This document shows, piece by piece, positions 33,651-42,650 of a DNA stretch of 64,000 nt. The stretch's first letter is position 1. The number at the start of each line of letters is the position of its first letter. The position numbers were made by a program, and so were the translations under genes. Source of the stretch: Prorocentrum cordatum (taxonomy: Eukaryota > Sar > Dinophyceae > Prorocentrales > Prorocentraceae); contig CAUYUJ010017843.1 of NCBI GenBank assembly GCA_963575745.1, forward strand, positions 110,139 through 174,138. Direction: 5' to 3'. Under the pieces are notes generated by a model that had not been told where the DNA came from, did not search any database, and worked only from the letters and a program-made list of their open reading frames with translations.

Positions 33651-33837
33651 AACCGAAACTATCCTGCGCCCGCCCGCCCGCCCGCCCACAGCCGAGCGCC
33701 GGGCTCGTCTTCCCTCGCCAGGTCGGCGTACTCCTCGGGGTCGAAGTCTGAGTCGGAGCCGAAGCCGTCGACGGAATCCTCTTCCTCGGGGACCTCTGGC
33801 TTCGAGGGAGAGGCGGAGGGGGAAGCAGCACCGATGC
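33651..33837. other. Spacer
   Basis: Includes a CCCGCC microsatellite near 33670. No gene. Confidence 0.4.
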
Positions 33838-34075
33838 TGGAGGCCTCCTAGATGGGGTCCGAATGGATGGGGTCGGAGGATCGCGCCGCATCGGCAATAC
33901 ATCGGCGATGCATCGGCGATGCACGGGCGATGCATCGTCGACGTGGGCGATGCAACTGCGACGTCGGCGTGGACAAAATCGGGCTCCACATCGAGCCGCA
34001 TTGCCGATGCATCGGCGATGCGGCGCGATCCACCGACCTCATCTACTCCGACCCCACCTAGGAGGCCTAGAGATG
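33838..34075. mobile_element. Family H foldback element, copy 1
   Basis: The left arm GGAGGCCTCC..GATGGGGTCGGAGGATCG and the right arm CGATCC.CCGACC..CTACTCCGACCCC..GGAGGCC are inverse. The centre is built from CATCGGCGATG repeats. Other copies are at 38012-38405 and 41485-41645. Confidence 0.65.
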
Positions 34076-34352
34076 CTGCTGCCCTTCCCTCGTCTTCCCT
34101 TCTTGGGTCTCCTGGGAGGTCCTCGTCGCCATGGCTGGATTCGCCTCGAAGTCCTGGCCGGAGGTGACCCCGGGTGAGGTCTGGGGAGCGGCGGCGTCGG
34201 TGCCTTCTGGCTTCCCCAGGGGATGCGGAGGGGGAAGGAGAAGAGGAATGCTTGGGCAGAGCTTCACAAACGGCGAACATATCTGTATCCGCGCCCTCGC
34301 AGGCTGCATTCCGGCGCGCGATCCCGCGAGCACGCGGTCGTCGGGGAGCTTC
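34076..34352. other. Spacer ending in partial family V arm
   Basis: Bases 34270-34352 carry AACATATCTGTATCCGCGCC and CGCGCGATCCCGCG, matching one arm of the family V element at 3160. The rest shows no gene. Confidence 0.5.
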
Positions 34353-34585
34353 TGACCCGGGTCAATCCAGACCCGGGTCAGTCAGGCCTTGCAAAATCCT
34401 GCAAGATCCTGCAAAATCCTGCACCCAAACCCGGGTCAATGCGAAGGATCCTGCAAGATCCTGCAGGATCCTGCACCCAAACCCGGGTCAATGGGAGCCT
34501 GGCCCTGCAGGATCCTGCAAGATCCGGCGCTCTGGCTGACCCCCGTTTGCATCGACCCCCGTCCCAAAGCTCCCGAGGTCGCACG
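34353..34585 (+). mobile_element. Family C repeat, copy 1
   Basis: Repeated CTGCAAGATCCTGCA / CTGCAGGATCCTGCA palindromes alternate with CCCGGGTCA, ending in GGCGCTCTGGCTGACCCCCG. Copies 2 and 3 are at 53640-53850 and 60888-61100. Non-coding. Confidence 0.7.
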
Positions 34586-34708
34586 GGTCGGTTCCGTCCG
34601 GGGCAGCCACGAGCAAAGAGCCCTGCATCCGCGGGGCCGCGGCCCGAGAGCCCGGCCCGCGGTGCCGCGGACGCGGGTCTGTTTTTCGCCCACGGGGGCT
34701 GGGATTGG

Positions 34709-34859
34709 GTCGGGCCTGTCCCCCAGGGATTTTGGACGGGACATCAAAAATACCCCAAAAATACTCCAAACGTGCCCAGAAATAGTCACAAAATTGTCCC
34801 CTGACTATTGTTTGACTATTTCTGAATATTCCTCCTGTAGCGGGACAGGCCCGACTTAA
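34709..34859 (+). mobile_element. Family A element, copy 3
   Basis: It starts GTCGGGCCTGTCCC and ends CCTCCTGTAGCGGGACAGGC then CCGACTTAA. The termini are near-perfect inverses over about 14 bases. The flanks GGCTGGGATTGGG and GGCTGGGAAGGG look like a target-site duplication. Confidence 0.75.
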
Positions 34860-35131
34860 GGCTGGGAAGGGTGGAGGCAGCAACCTCAACATCAACGTCA
34901 TCGATATCGCGCAGCTCAGCGCAACCCTCAGGCAATGCAGCGCAACATGTCAGCCGCAGCCTGGCATGCAGCAGGAGGCGGTCTTGTTGCGACGCCACGT
35001 GCGGCCACGGCATTTTCGTGCTCCTGTTCCTCGACGCTCATCAGAGGGGGAAGGCATGAGAGGAGGCGAGTACGACAGGCTCGTGTGGTGTCGCCCTCGG
35101 CGCTGGCTCTGGAAAAAAAAAAGCCCAGAAA
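34860..35131. other. No gene recognised
   Basis: Spacer between family A and family N elements. No gene seen. Confidence 0.35.
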
Positions 35132-35315
35132 CGGCATAAGCATACGTAAACTCTTGGCGGCCCGCGCGCATTTCTTGGATCTGCGCTGGGCCCCCCTCCC
35201 TGGCGCGCGGAGCGCGCCGGGGGCGGCGCCGGAGGCGCCGCCGGGGGGGGGAGGGGGGGGCCCAGCGCGGAGCGCCACAAATTTGTATGGTTATGCGTGT
35301 TTGTTCTTCGTCGAG
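35132..35315. mobile_element. Family N hairpin, expanded copy
   Basis: ACGGCATAAGCATACGTAAA at the left and TTTGTATGGTTATGCGTGTT at the right are imperfect inverses. The GC-rich centre (35180-35270) contains GGCGCCGGAGGCGCC and long G runs. Confidence 0.5.
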
Positions 35316-35359
35316 GTGCGTGTGGTGCTCCTGACATCGCGCGGATCGTTCAGCCTGGA

Positions 35360-35597
35360 ACTGGAGCAGGGGCCGACCGTCCCGGCATTCCTATAGTCCT
35401 ACCACAAAATGTGCTTAGAACCCCAAAGCGTTCTGTGCACAAAAACAAGGCTCTCAGAACATAAGCCCGGCGTGTTCAAGCAAGACAGTCCCAGCCAGTT
35501 ATGTTCTGAGAACATTTCGTGGAACCCACAAGAAGTTCTCAGAACATCGTTTGGTAGACCTAAAGGCGAGCCAGGACGCTTCGCCACTGTTTGAGGA
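35360..35597 (+). mobile_element. Family F foldback, copy 2
   Basis: It runs from GAGCAGGGGCCGACCGTCCC to GACGCTTCGCCACTG. It is followed within about 25 bases by family E, the same order as in the third copy at 51880. Confidence 0.65.
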
Positions 35598-35621
35598 AAG
35601 ACCGGCCGTTTCCCAAACTGA

Positions 35622-35782
35622 AGGGGCCCTGGGACACACAAATAAATACACACAAATAGCAGGATTCCCCATATCTTCCCGTATGTTCTGGGTTCTTGTC
35701 CCCCCCCCCACTTCCCATATTTTCCCACATTTCGGGAAAAATCAACGATTCATTGTGTCTGTGTGTTTCTTCCCCTCCTGAC
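35622..35782 (+). mobile_element. Family E repeat, copy 1
   Basis: Begins GGGGCCCTGGGACACACAAA and ends CGATTCATTGTGTCTGTGTG then TTTC and CTCCTGA. Four copies occur in the window. No coding potential. Confidence 0.7.
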
Positions 35783-35799
35783 AATCGCCAGGTCCTTCA

Positions 35800-36002
35800 G
35801 CATCAATCGGCTAGACGTCAGAGTGACCCTGGGTAAGAGTGACCCTTGGTGCGCAGCTTTTGGGGGCGCGAGGGGGCCAAACCCAATGGCGCGGGCCGCT
35901 TATATCGCATCGCGCTCGGCGATCGGGGGGATCCCAGTGAACCCGCACTAAAGGTCACTCCGGCGAAGGGTCACTCTTACGTGTAGTCGAATCGACCGAT
36001 GC
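35800..36002. mobile_element. Foldback element with AGAGTGACCC repeats
   Basis: CATCAATCGGCTAGACGTCA plus GAGTGACCCTGGGTAAGAG on the left is mirrored by GGTCACTCTTACGTGTAGTC and GAATCGACCGATG on the right. The centre has a CTTATATCGCATCGCG string. One copy seen. Confidence 0.55.
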
Positions 36003-36167
36003 CGGGCCGCCGCCGCCGGCCGTCGGCGAGCGCCGCAGAGGCAGGCAGGCAGGCTGCCCGCCCCCTCCCGGGGAGCGTCCGCGGCCCCGCGCCAGGGGCC
36101 TCGGGCTGCGCGTGCTGCCGTGCTCCCGTGCCGAGGGTGGCGCGGGGCGAGAGCCACGGAGCAGCCC
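36003..36167. other. Spacer
   Basis: GC-rich, no feature recognised. Confidence 0.35.
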
Positions 36168-36395
36168 AGGGGCACACAGAGATAAATACACACACGAGGA
36201 GGAGGAGGAGGAGGAGGAGGAGGAGGAGGAGGAGGAGGAGGAGGAGGAGGAGGAGGACCCCCCACGTCTTTTCTCTCATAGTTTCGGGGTGCTCGTCTTC
36301 CCCCCCCCCCTCCCCCTGTCCATAGTTTCCCACACTTCCCTGGAGATCGTCGATTCGTGGTGTCTGTGTTAGGTTATTCCCCTCCTGAAGCAAGG
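36168..36395 (+). mobile_element. Family E repeat, copy 2, with internal (GAG)n
   Basis: The family E ends are present (GGGGCACACAGAGATAAATA; GATCGTCGATTCGTGGTGTC), but the middle carries about 60 bases of GAG repeats at 36196-36258. Confidence 0.65.
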
Positions 36396-36559
36396 CAGCT
36401 CTGGTGCTGGACGTGCCAGCTGCAGCCACCAGGAGTCGAGAACATCGCCGGCGGAGAAGATGCCCCCGCAGGAGCACGTCAGGAGGAGCAGTGCAACCCT
36501 TCGTCAGAGACAGGAAGAAGCGACTACATCGAGGAAACAGACACTTGCCGTCGCTGGGA
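36396..36559. other. Spacer
   Basis: No feature recognised. Confidence 0.3.
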
Positions 36560-36760
36560 CGTCCATTTCCTGTGCGTGTTTCGGTTTCGTGCGTGTTTTT
36601 GCTCGCTCGATGGTCCAGGATGGTCCTCGATGGTTCTCGCCGAGAAACAATGCACACGTCCGAGCGATGCCAAGACAACGGCATAGACGTAGACTCTCGG
36701 AGCTCCGCGCGGAATGCTCGGACCGGCGCCGCACCCTCCCGGCAGCGCCGCGGGCGCAAT
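36560..36760 (+). mobile_element. Family M copy 2 joined to a family N piece
   Basis: Bases 36560-36672 match family M (ending CACACGTCCGAGCGATGCCA). Bases 36672-36760 (ACGGCATAGACGTAGACTCT, GAGCTCCGCGCGGAATGCTC) resemble family N. Confidence 0.55.
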
Positions 36761-36817
36761 CCCAGAAGCGCGCTCCCGCGCGCCGTGGAGATGGGCCCCC
36801 CAGCGCCGAGCCAAGAC

Positions 36818-36980
36818 TGAAGGGGCCCTGGGACACACAAATAAATACACACAAACCAAAAGATTCCTCATGTTTTCCCACATGTTCTGGGTTTTTGTCT
36901 TCCCCCCCCACTTCCCACATTTTCCTATGTTTTCTGGGGAATCGACGATTCATTGTGTCTGTGTGTTTTTCCCTCCTGAA
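36818..36980 (+). mobile_element. Family E repeat, copy 3
   Basis: GGGGCCCTGGGACACACAAA to GTCTGTGTGTTTTTCCCTCC. It abuts the hairpin at 36980. Confidence 0.7.
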
Positions 36981-37084
36981 AGACATCCGCGCGGGCCTCC
37001 GAGAAGCTCAACTTGTGCTGGAAGCTGCTCGAAGACCCGAGAACGGCATACACATGACTTCTCAGAGGTCCGCGCGGATGTCTT
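36981..37084. mobile_element. Hairpin with 27-bp near-perfect inverted ends
   Basis: AAGACATCCGCGCGGGCCTC and its inverse GAGGTCCGCGCGGATGTCTT flank about 50 bases, and the pairing extends to AGAAG/CTTCT. It follows family E directly and contains the family N string ACGGCATACACATGACT. Confidence 0.65.
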
Positions 37085-38011
37085 GGCAGGGCTGGACCTG
37101 CACGTGTTTCTTCATTTTTTGTCTTCGCTTTGCTCCACCTGTTGTCCTGTCCCTCCCTGCCACGACGAGAAACAAAACACGGCCGAAGTCCAGCAAAACA
37201 GCGCTTGGGTCCAGCCCCGTGTCTTGGCCCCGCGCCGGGGGCCCCGCTCCCCGGCGCGCCAGGGAGCGCGCGAAGGGAGCGACCCCCGAGGCGGGCGCCG
37301 CCAGGGGGGCCCCCAGCGCCGATTCCCAGCAAAATTCGCGGAGCGGAGCTCCGAAGATGGACGGGCGGGGCCCGACCACGAGAGACCTTCCACAAGAAGC
37401 CCAACCCTGAGACCCCAGGACCTCCACTGATCTTCGGCGTGGGAACGTCACGCCTCCCATGGCAAAAAGCCAGCGAAGCCCAAGAGACACCCAGGGCCAC
37501 CGGGAGGCCGGCGGGGTGCTTCTTGGCATGGGCCTCCCCTGTAATGTCGTCTCTTCGAGAGGAAGCGTACTGGGATCGGCCCAGGACCTGTCCCAGGGTG
37601 CGCTCCGACCAGGAGGCTTCGGAGGGGCATCTAACCTTGGCTGCGAGGGAGCCCCGCAGAGCCCCAGACAGAGGGCAGAAGATCCCGGCTTCTTGGTCCG
37701 CGGGTCGCAGAAGGTCCCGACCCCCTCCTCCCCCTGGGGGTAGTGCCCCAGGGCCTGAGGAGTGCCGCCGAAATCTGGAAAACACGCCAAGACTGACTCC
37801 TGCCCGCGGGTCCGCTTGTACCCCGGATCCACTGTTGCTTGCCTCGCCGCGGGAAGACAAACCCAGGATGCCGAAGACGGGGATTGGCACGCCTGCAACG
37901 GTACGACGCCCAATAGCACGCGTTCTCCCGAACCGACAGCGGCAGCTGTTGGGCAGGCGACTTGCTATCTCAAGTGGATGACGTCAGCGGCGGCACCGAC
38001 AGCGAGCTCTG
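37085..38011. other. No gene recognised
   Basis: About 930 bases of GC-rich sequence with long open frames on both strands (for example 37062-37919 minus). I cannot match them to a family, and the two strands look equally plausible or implausible, so I leave this unassigned. Confidence 0.35.
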
Positions 38012-38405
38012 TTCAAGTAGAGGCCTCCTGGATGGGGTCGGAGTAGATGGGGTCGGAGGATCGCGCCGCATCGGCGATGCATCGGCGACGTCGGCGAGGC
38101 ATCGGCGCCATCGGCGTGGGGAACACAGGGCTCCACATCTAGCCTTATTGTCGGGCCTGTCCCCCTACAGGCAGGCCGATGTTCGAAGAATACTCAAATA
38201 TAGTAAAACAAATACTCCAAAATGGTCAAAAAATAATGAAAAATAGACCCCAGACTATTTCTGGACTATTTTTGAATATCCCTCCTGTAGAGGGACAGGC
38301 ACGACTCAAATCTAGCCGCATGGCGATGCATCGGCGATGCGGCGCGATCCTCCGACCCCACCTGCTCGGACCCCACCTGGGAGGCCTACAGAGCTCTGTC
38401 AGCCT
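38012..38405. mobile_element. Family H foldback, copy 2, carrying a family A insertion
   Basis: Left arm GGATGGGGTCGGAGTAGATG and GATCGCGCCGCATCGGCGAT; right arm CGATGCGGCGCGATCCTCCG and GGACCCCACCTGGGAGGCC. Family A (38150-38309) lies in the centre. The string following the right arm (AGAGCTCTGTC, GCTCTCTCC.TGCCCG, GTCGACGCCCC, then GAG repeats) is repeated after copy 3. Confidence 0.7.
38150..38309 (+). mobile_element. Family A element, copy 4, nested in H
   Basis: It starts GTCGGGCCTGTCCCCCTACA and ends CCTCCTGTAGAGGGACAGGC then ACGACTCAA. Flanking ATCTAGCCTTATTG (left) and ATCTAGCCGCATGG (right) are a likely target-site duplication of about 14 bases taken from H. Confidence 0.75.
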
Positions 38406-39108
38406 TCGTCCCCGCTCTCTCCGTGCCCGCGTCGACGCCCCCCCCCCTCCCCACGAGGAGGAGGCGGAGGAGGCGGAGGCGGAGGAGGAGGAGGAGGAGG
38501 AGGAGGAGGAGGAGGAGGAGGCGGAGGCGGAGGAGGAGGAGGAGGAGGAGGGCGGAGCGGAGGGAGGAGGCGGAGGCGGAAGGGAGGAGGAGGGAGGCGG
38601 AGGCGGAGGAGGAGGAGGCGGAGGAGGAGGAGGCGGAGGAGAATCGCCAGGGCGGGGCGCCGGGCCTGCTCCGCCGCCCCGCCGGCGGGCATGCGCACGA
38701 GGCGCCCGGCGTAGTACGCCAGCGTCCCCCGGCTGCCAGCGTAGCTCCCGGGGAGGATGGACGCGACGCTGGGGGCGGCAGAGCCCTCCGTGGCCGTCCT
38801 CGCACAGGGGGGGCCCTCCTTCTCCTCCTCTTCCTCCTCCTCCTCTCCCTCCTCCTCGTCCTCCTCCTCGTCCTCTTCCTCCTCCTCCTCCTCCTCCTCC
38901 TCCTCTGTCCTCCTCCTCTGTCCTCCTCCTCTGTCCTCCTCCTCTGTCCTCCTCCTCCTCCTCCTCCTCCTCCTCCTCCTCCTACCTCTCCTCCGTGCCT
39001 GCGCCTTACAAATAACTTCTCCCTGTCGCACCCCGAGGCTAGTTTTCAGGGCGTGCTGGGCGTTTCGCCTGAGACTTCCTCACCACTTATGACCCTGAAG
39101 CTTTGAAC
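38406..39108. repeat. (GAG)n and (CTC)n tracts in mirror arrangement
   Basis: GAG/GGC-type repeats at 38455-38645 and CTC repeats at 38815-38995 face each other across about 170 bases of unique GC-rich DNA. Frames are Glu, Gly, Ser or Pro repeats and are rejected. Confidence 0.85.
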
Positions 39109-39860
39109 ATGACAACAGCTTCACAGATGGAGGGCGGGTGGTTTAAAACATGTGGTTCTCGCCTTAGCGACGCGCACATTCGCTTTCAAACTATGCAGGC
39201 AGTTCACGGATTGAGGGCGGGTGGTTTTCAAAATGTGGCTATCGCCTTTGCGCCGCGCGCATTCGTTTTCGAAATTTGTAACAGTTTCACAGATTGAGGG
39301 CGGGAGGTTTAAAACATGTGGCTTTCGCCCTAGCGCTGCGCACATTCGTTTTCAACATGTGCACGAGCTCCACGGATTGAGGGCGGCTCCATTTCAACTG
39401 TGACTCTCGCTTTAGCGCCGCGCGCACTCGTGCGAAAAAGTTGTAAGGGCATCCCGGATTGAGGGCGGGTGGTTCTAAACATTTGACTCTCGCCTTAGCG
39501 CCGCTCGCGTTCTGATTAAAAAGTTGCAGGAATTTCACGGATTGAGGGCGGTTCCTTTTCAACATGTGGTTCTCGCCCGAGCGCCGCACACATTCTTGCT
39601 GAAAGCTGCATAGGCTCCACGGGTTCCCACGATCATCAGGGTACCAGAAATTGTGGTTTGGAAGGATTCCCGATTAGGAGGGCGCGACAATTCCGATGAT
39701 TCGAACTGTTCAAGTCTCAGGAATGGCGGTCTGGTACGCTTCAGGATCGTCAAAACGCAACAGTTAGGCTTATCCGTGGCGTTGGCATCCCGAGAACAAT
39801 GTTTGGCATGCTTCAGGGCCTTCCAACGGTTGCCTTCGAGGCAGGTCCCTCTGTGGAAAT
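39109..39860 (+). repeat. Tandem array JK, forward copy
   Basis: Six units of about 83 bp at 39110-39620 share GAGGGCGGGTGGTTTAAAAC, TTCTCGCCTTAGCG and GCGCACATTCG. They are followed at 39620-39850 by a second unit type (TTTGGAAGGATTCCCGATTA, TCAGGATCGTCAAAACGCA). The reverse complement of both types, in mirrored order, is at 24745-25100. Confidence 0.75.
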
Positions 39861-40110
39861 GAACCGTTGTAGGGGCATATGAAGAGGGAGCTTGGGGGGA
39901 GGGCTTATTCCAACATCGTTGGTGACCCTTGGGTTTACACTGGACCTCCTCCTCCTCCTCCTCCTCCTCCTCCTCCTCTCCCTCCTCCTCCCTCCTCCTC
40001 CTCCTCCTCCTCCTCCCTCCTCCTCCTCCCTCCTCCTCCCTCCTCCTCCCTCCTCCTCCCTCCTCCTCCTCCTCCTCCTCCTCCTCCTCCTCCTCCTCCT
40101 TCCGGGCGTC
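39861..40110. repeat. (CTC)n microsatellite
   Basis: CTCCTC and CTCCCTC repeats from 39945 to about 40100. Confidence 0.95.
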
Positions 40111-41484
40111 GCACGACTTTTTGCACCGGGCGCTGCCGCCAAGCCTCGGTCTCCCGCGGTGCCCTCACGAGCCGATCGGGCTCGAGAAGTGCCGCAACAA
40201 GATGGTACCGAGGGCTCCAGTCGTGATCCACCCTGTTTCCAAGGAGGGCAATAAAGAGCACCAGGACCTCGGACTATAGATTCCAGCCGGGGCTTCTCAG
40301 CAGTTAAGGTGGGCCTATGGGTCTGGAGGGCTAGTTCTGCTGGCGCGCTGGAGGGCACGGGGAGGAGGAAGAGCGAAAGCTTGCCTTCTTTCCTGGCTGA
40401 TCGGGTGTCCCCAGTCTTCCTTGCACTTGCCCCCTGGAGGAGGAGAAGGAGGAGGAGGAGGACGAGGAGGAGGAGGCGGACTTGACGTGACACGATTCTG
40501 GGGCGCCGTAGGCCCGTGAGGGGGCCCAACTTCCCGTTCGCACCGCCCTGGAAAGCACGGTAATCGCAAGCGCCAGGAGATGGAGGCGGTGGTGGCTAAG
40601 GAAAAGGCTTACAGGGATGGGAATGAGGAGGAGGAGGAGGAGGAGGAAGAGGAGGAGGAGGTGGAGGCGACAGGGGGGGAGGATTTGCTTGCCCGAGGCT
40701 GTCGGCCCCCGCCTGGGCCGACCAAGAGAGAGCCCCTTTGCTGGCCTCCGCGGGGGCGGGGGGCGGAGGAGGCAGCCTCCCTCCTCGGTGGCACTCGGCT
40801 GTCTCCTCCTCCCCCCCCCTCCCCCCTGCCCTGCCCCTCACTCCCACGAACTCGGAAAACAAGCGACACCACCACCACCAGCGCCCGGCGCCAGGGAGTG
40901 TCCCCCTGGTGGTGCGGACCCCCCCCCCTTTGCTCGAGACGACACGCGCTGTCGGGGAGGCAGTGTGGACCTCCTCGCTGGGGGTGGCACCCCTGGTGGT
41001 GGTGACGCGATTCTTTCCTCCGATCTCTCTTCTTCCACTACTCTCGCTCTCCGCGGCCCAGCCCTGAGACACGCCGCTCGGTTCACCCTCCCTGCCTGTG
41101 CGACCACGAAGTGCACGGCGCGCACGGCGGTGTCGCGGACATTTTGTTGGGGGCGCTCGCTCGGTTCGTGCTGTCCCCCATTCCGTCGTTGCGCACGCCT
41201 GTCCTTCGCCGCGTGCTCCCCCCCAACTGTCCTGCAGGCGAAAGATCGCCCCAAGAACGTGGGTCAAGAGCACGAGGCCCATCTAGGGGCAACCCAGACT
41301 AAACAGCCTCGATCTCTTCCACATCCCAAACATTGGCAAGCACAAATGCGATGACAATCGTAGGGATGCACCCACAGAACATGATGGTATCCCGAAGGCC
41401 AACATCGAGACCAAGTGATGCCAATCATACCGATGGGAATCTGTTCCAGGCTGGTAACAGACGGGGCTGGAGCAGCTGGCGCCA
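40111..41484. other. No gene recognised; small GAG tracts
   Basis: GAG tracts at 40438-40475 and 40625-40665. At 41340-41450 GATGACAATCGTAGGGATGC and GATGCCAATCATACCGATGG are related strings. Several overlapping open frames exist, none with a recognisable domain. Confidence 0.4.
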
Positions 41485-41645
41485 GGGGATCTGCACCGTC
41501 GATGCATCGGCAACGTCCCGACGGAGAAAATCGGGCTCCGGAGCGAGCCGCGTCGTCCATGCATCGGCGATGCGGCGCGATCCTCCGACCCCATCTGCTC
41601 GGACCCCACCTGGGGGGCCTACAGAGCTCTGTCGGCCTTCGCACC
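41485..41645. mobile_element. Family H element, copy 3 (5' part lost)
   Basis: The central CATCGGCGATG repeats and the complete right arm (GCGGCGCGATCCTCCGACCC, TGCTCGGACCCCACCTGG) are present, but the matching left arm is missing. The sequence that follows matches that after copy 2. Confidence 0.6.
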
Positions 41646-41845
41646 CGCTCTCTCCTTGCCCGTGTCGACGCCCCCCCCCCCCCGAGGAGGAGGAGGAGGA
41701 GGAGGAGGAGGGAGGAGGAGGAGGAGGAGGAGGAGGAGGAGGAGGAGGAGGAGGGGGAGGAGGGGGAGGAGGGGAGGAGGAGGAGGAGGAGGAGGAGGAG
41801 GAGGAGGAGGAGGAGGAGGAGGAGGAGGAGTTGGGCGGCCTGGAC
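41646..41845. repeat. (GAG)n microsatellite
   Basis: C run followed by about 145 bases of GAG/GGA repeats. Confidence 0.95.
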
Positions 41846-42145
41846 CTTCGCCGATAGCCCCTCATGGATGCTTGGATGCTTGGGGTGCTACTCCGGCCAC
41901 CCTGGGCCCAGAGATCGGGCGCACCGCGCGGCGAGCCCCTCGCGCGAACTCGCTGGCACGAACGAATCTGTGAGGCCGAGGCACGCGTCACAACGTGAGC
42001 GTTTTTTTACAGTCAACCAGTAAAGGGCCTTGGACGCCCATTGTGAAGCTTTTCGAGCAGGGCGCGGCCAACGAAAGTGGCCAAGGATGGACCGAGGAGG
42101 CAAGGATGCAAGGGTACCCTTGAGAAGGTTGCCCATCCTTCCTGT

Positions 42146-42392
42146 GCGGGTTGACTGTATTCGGCGTTTCGACAGTGGGAGGAAGGGGGGGGGAGGAGGG
42201 GGGGTGTCTGGCTCCGGACCTCTGCTCCGTGCGACTGCTTGCAGCAGTGCGTCCAGTACGGGAGAGGCTCCACCTGCTCGAAACATGCGCCCCAAACAGC
42301 CAAGATCTACTCCAGAGGGGGGGGAGGGGGGGGGCGCGAGGGCCCGCGCCGATCGGCAAAACAGCGAATAAAATAAAGACCACGATTCGAAG
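42146..42392 (+). mobile_element. Family B element, copy 1
   Basis: Carries GTATTCGGCGTTTCGACAGT, TCTGGCTCCGGACCTCTGCT, TCCACCTGCTCGAAACATGC and GCCCGCGCCGATCGGCAAAA in the family order, with G-rich runs between. All four copies lie in the same orientation. Non-coding. Confidence 0.75.
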
Positions 42393-42650
42393 AACAAGCG
42401 CAGCAGAAGCATAACTGATGGGCCTGCTTTCCACCAACACCACCACCACCACAAGTTGGAGGGGGGAAGGAGGTGGAGGAGGAGGAGGAGGAGGAGGAGG
42501 AGGGTGCAGGGTGCAGGCTACCAAGAGTACGCCAGCTGGACTGACATACCTCAGCACAAACAAGGACAGGGAAAAACGGCCACACCAGGAAACGCGAGGG
42601 GCCCCAGGACCACACACGCCAGGGACCTGGGGGCCCAGACCAAAAACAGC

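Noticed and set aside
37062-37981. Overlapping 280-320 codon frames on both strands
   Set aside because: High GC makes stops rare. No motif is recognised and neither strand is favoured.
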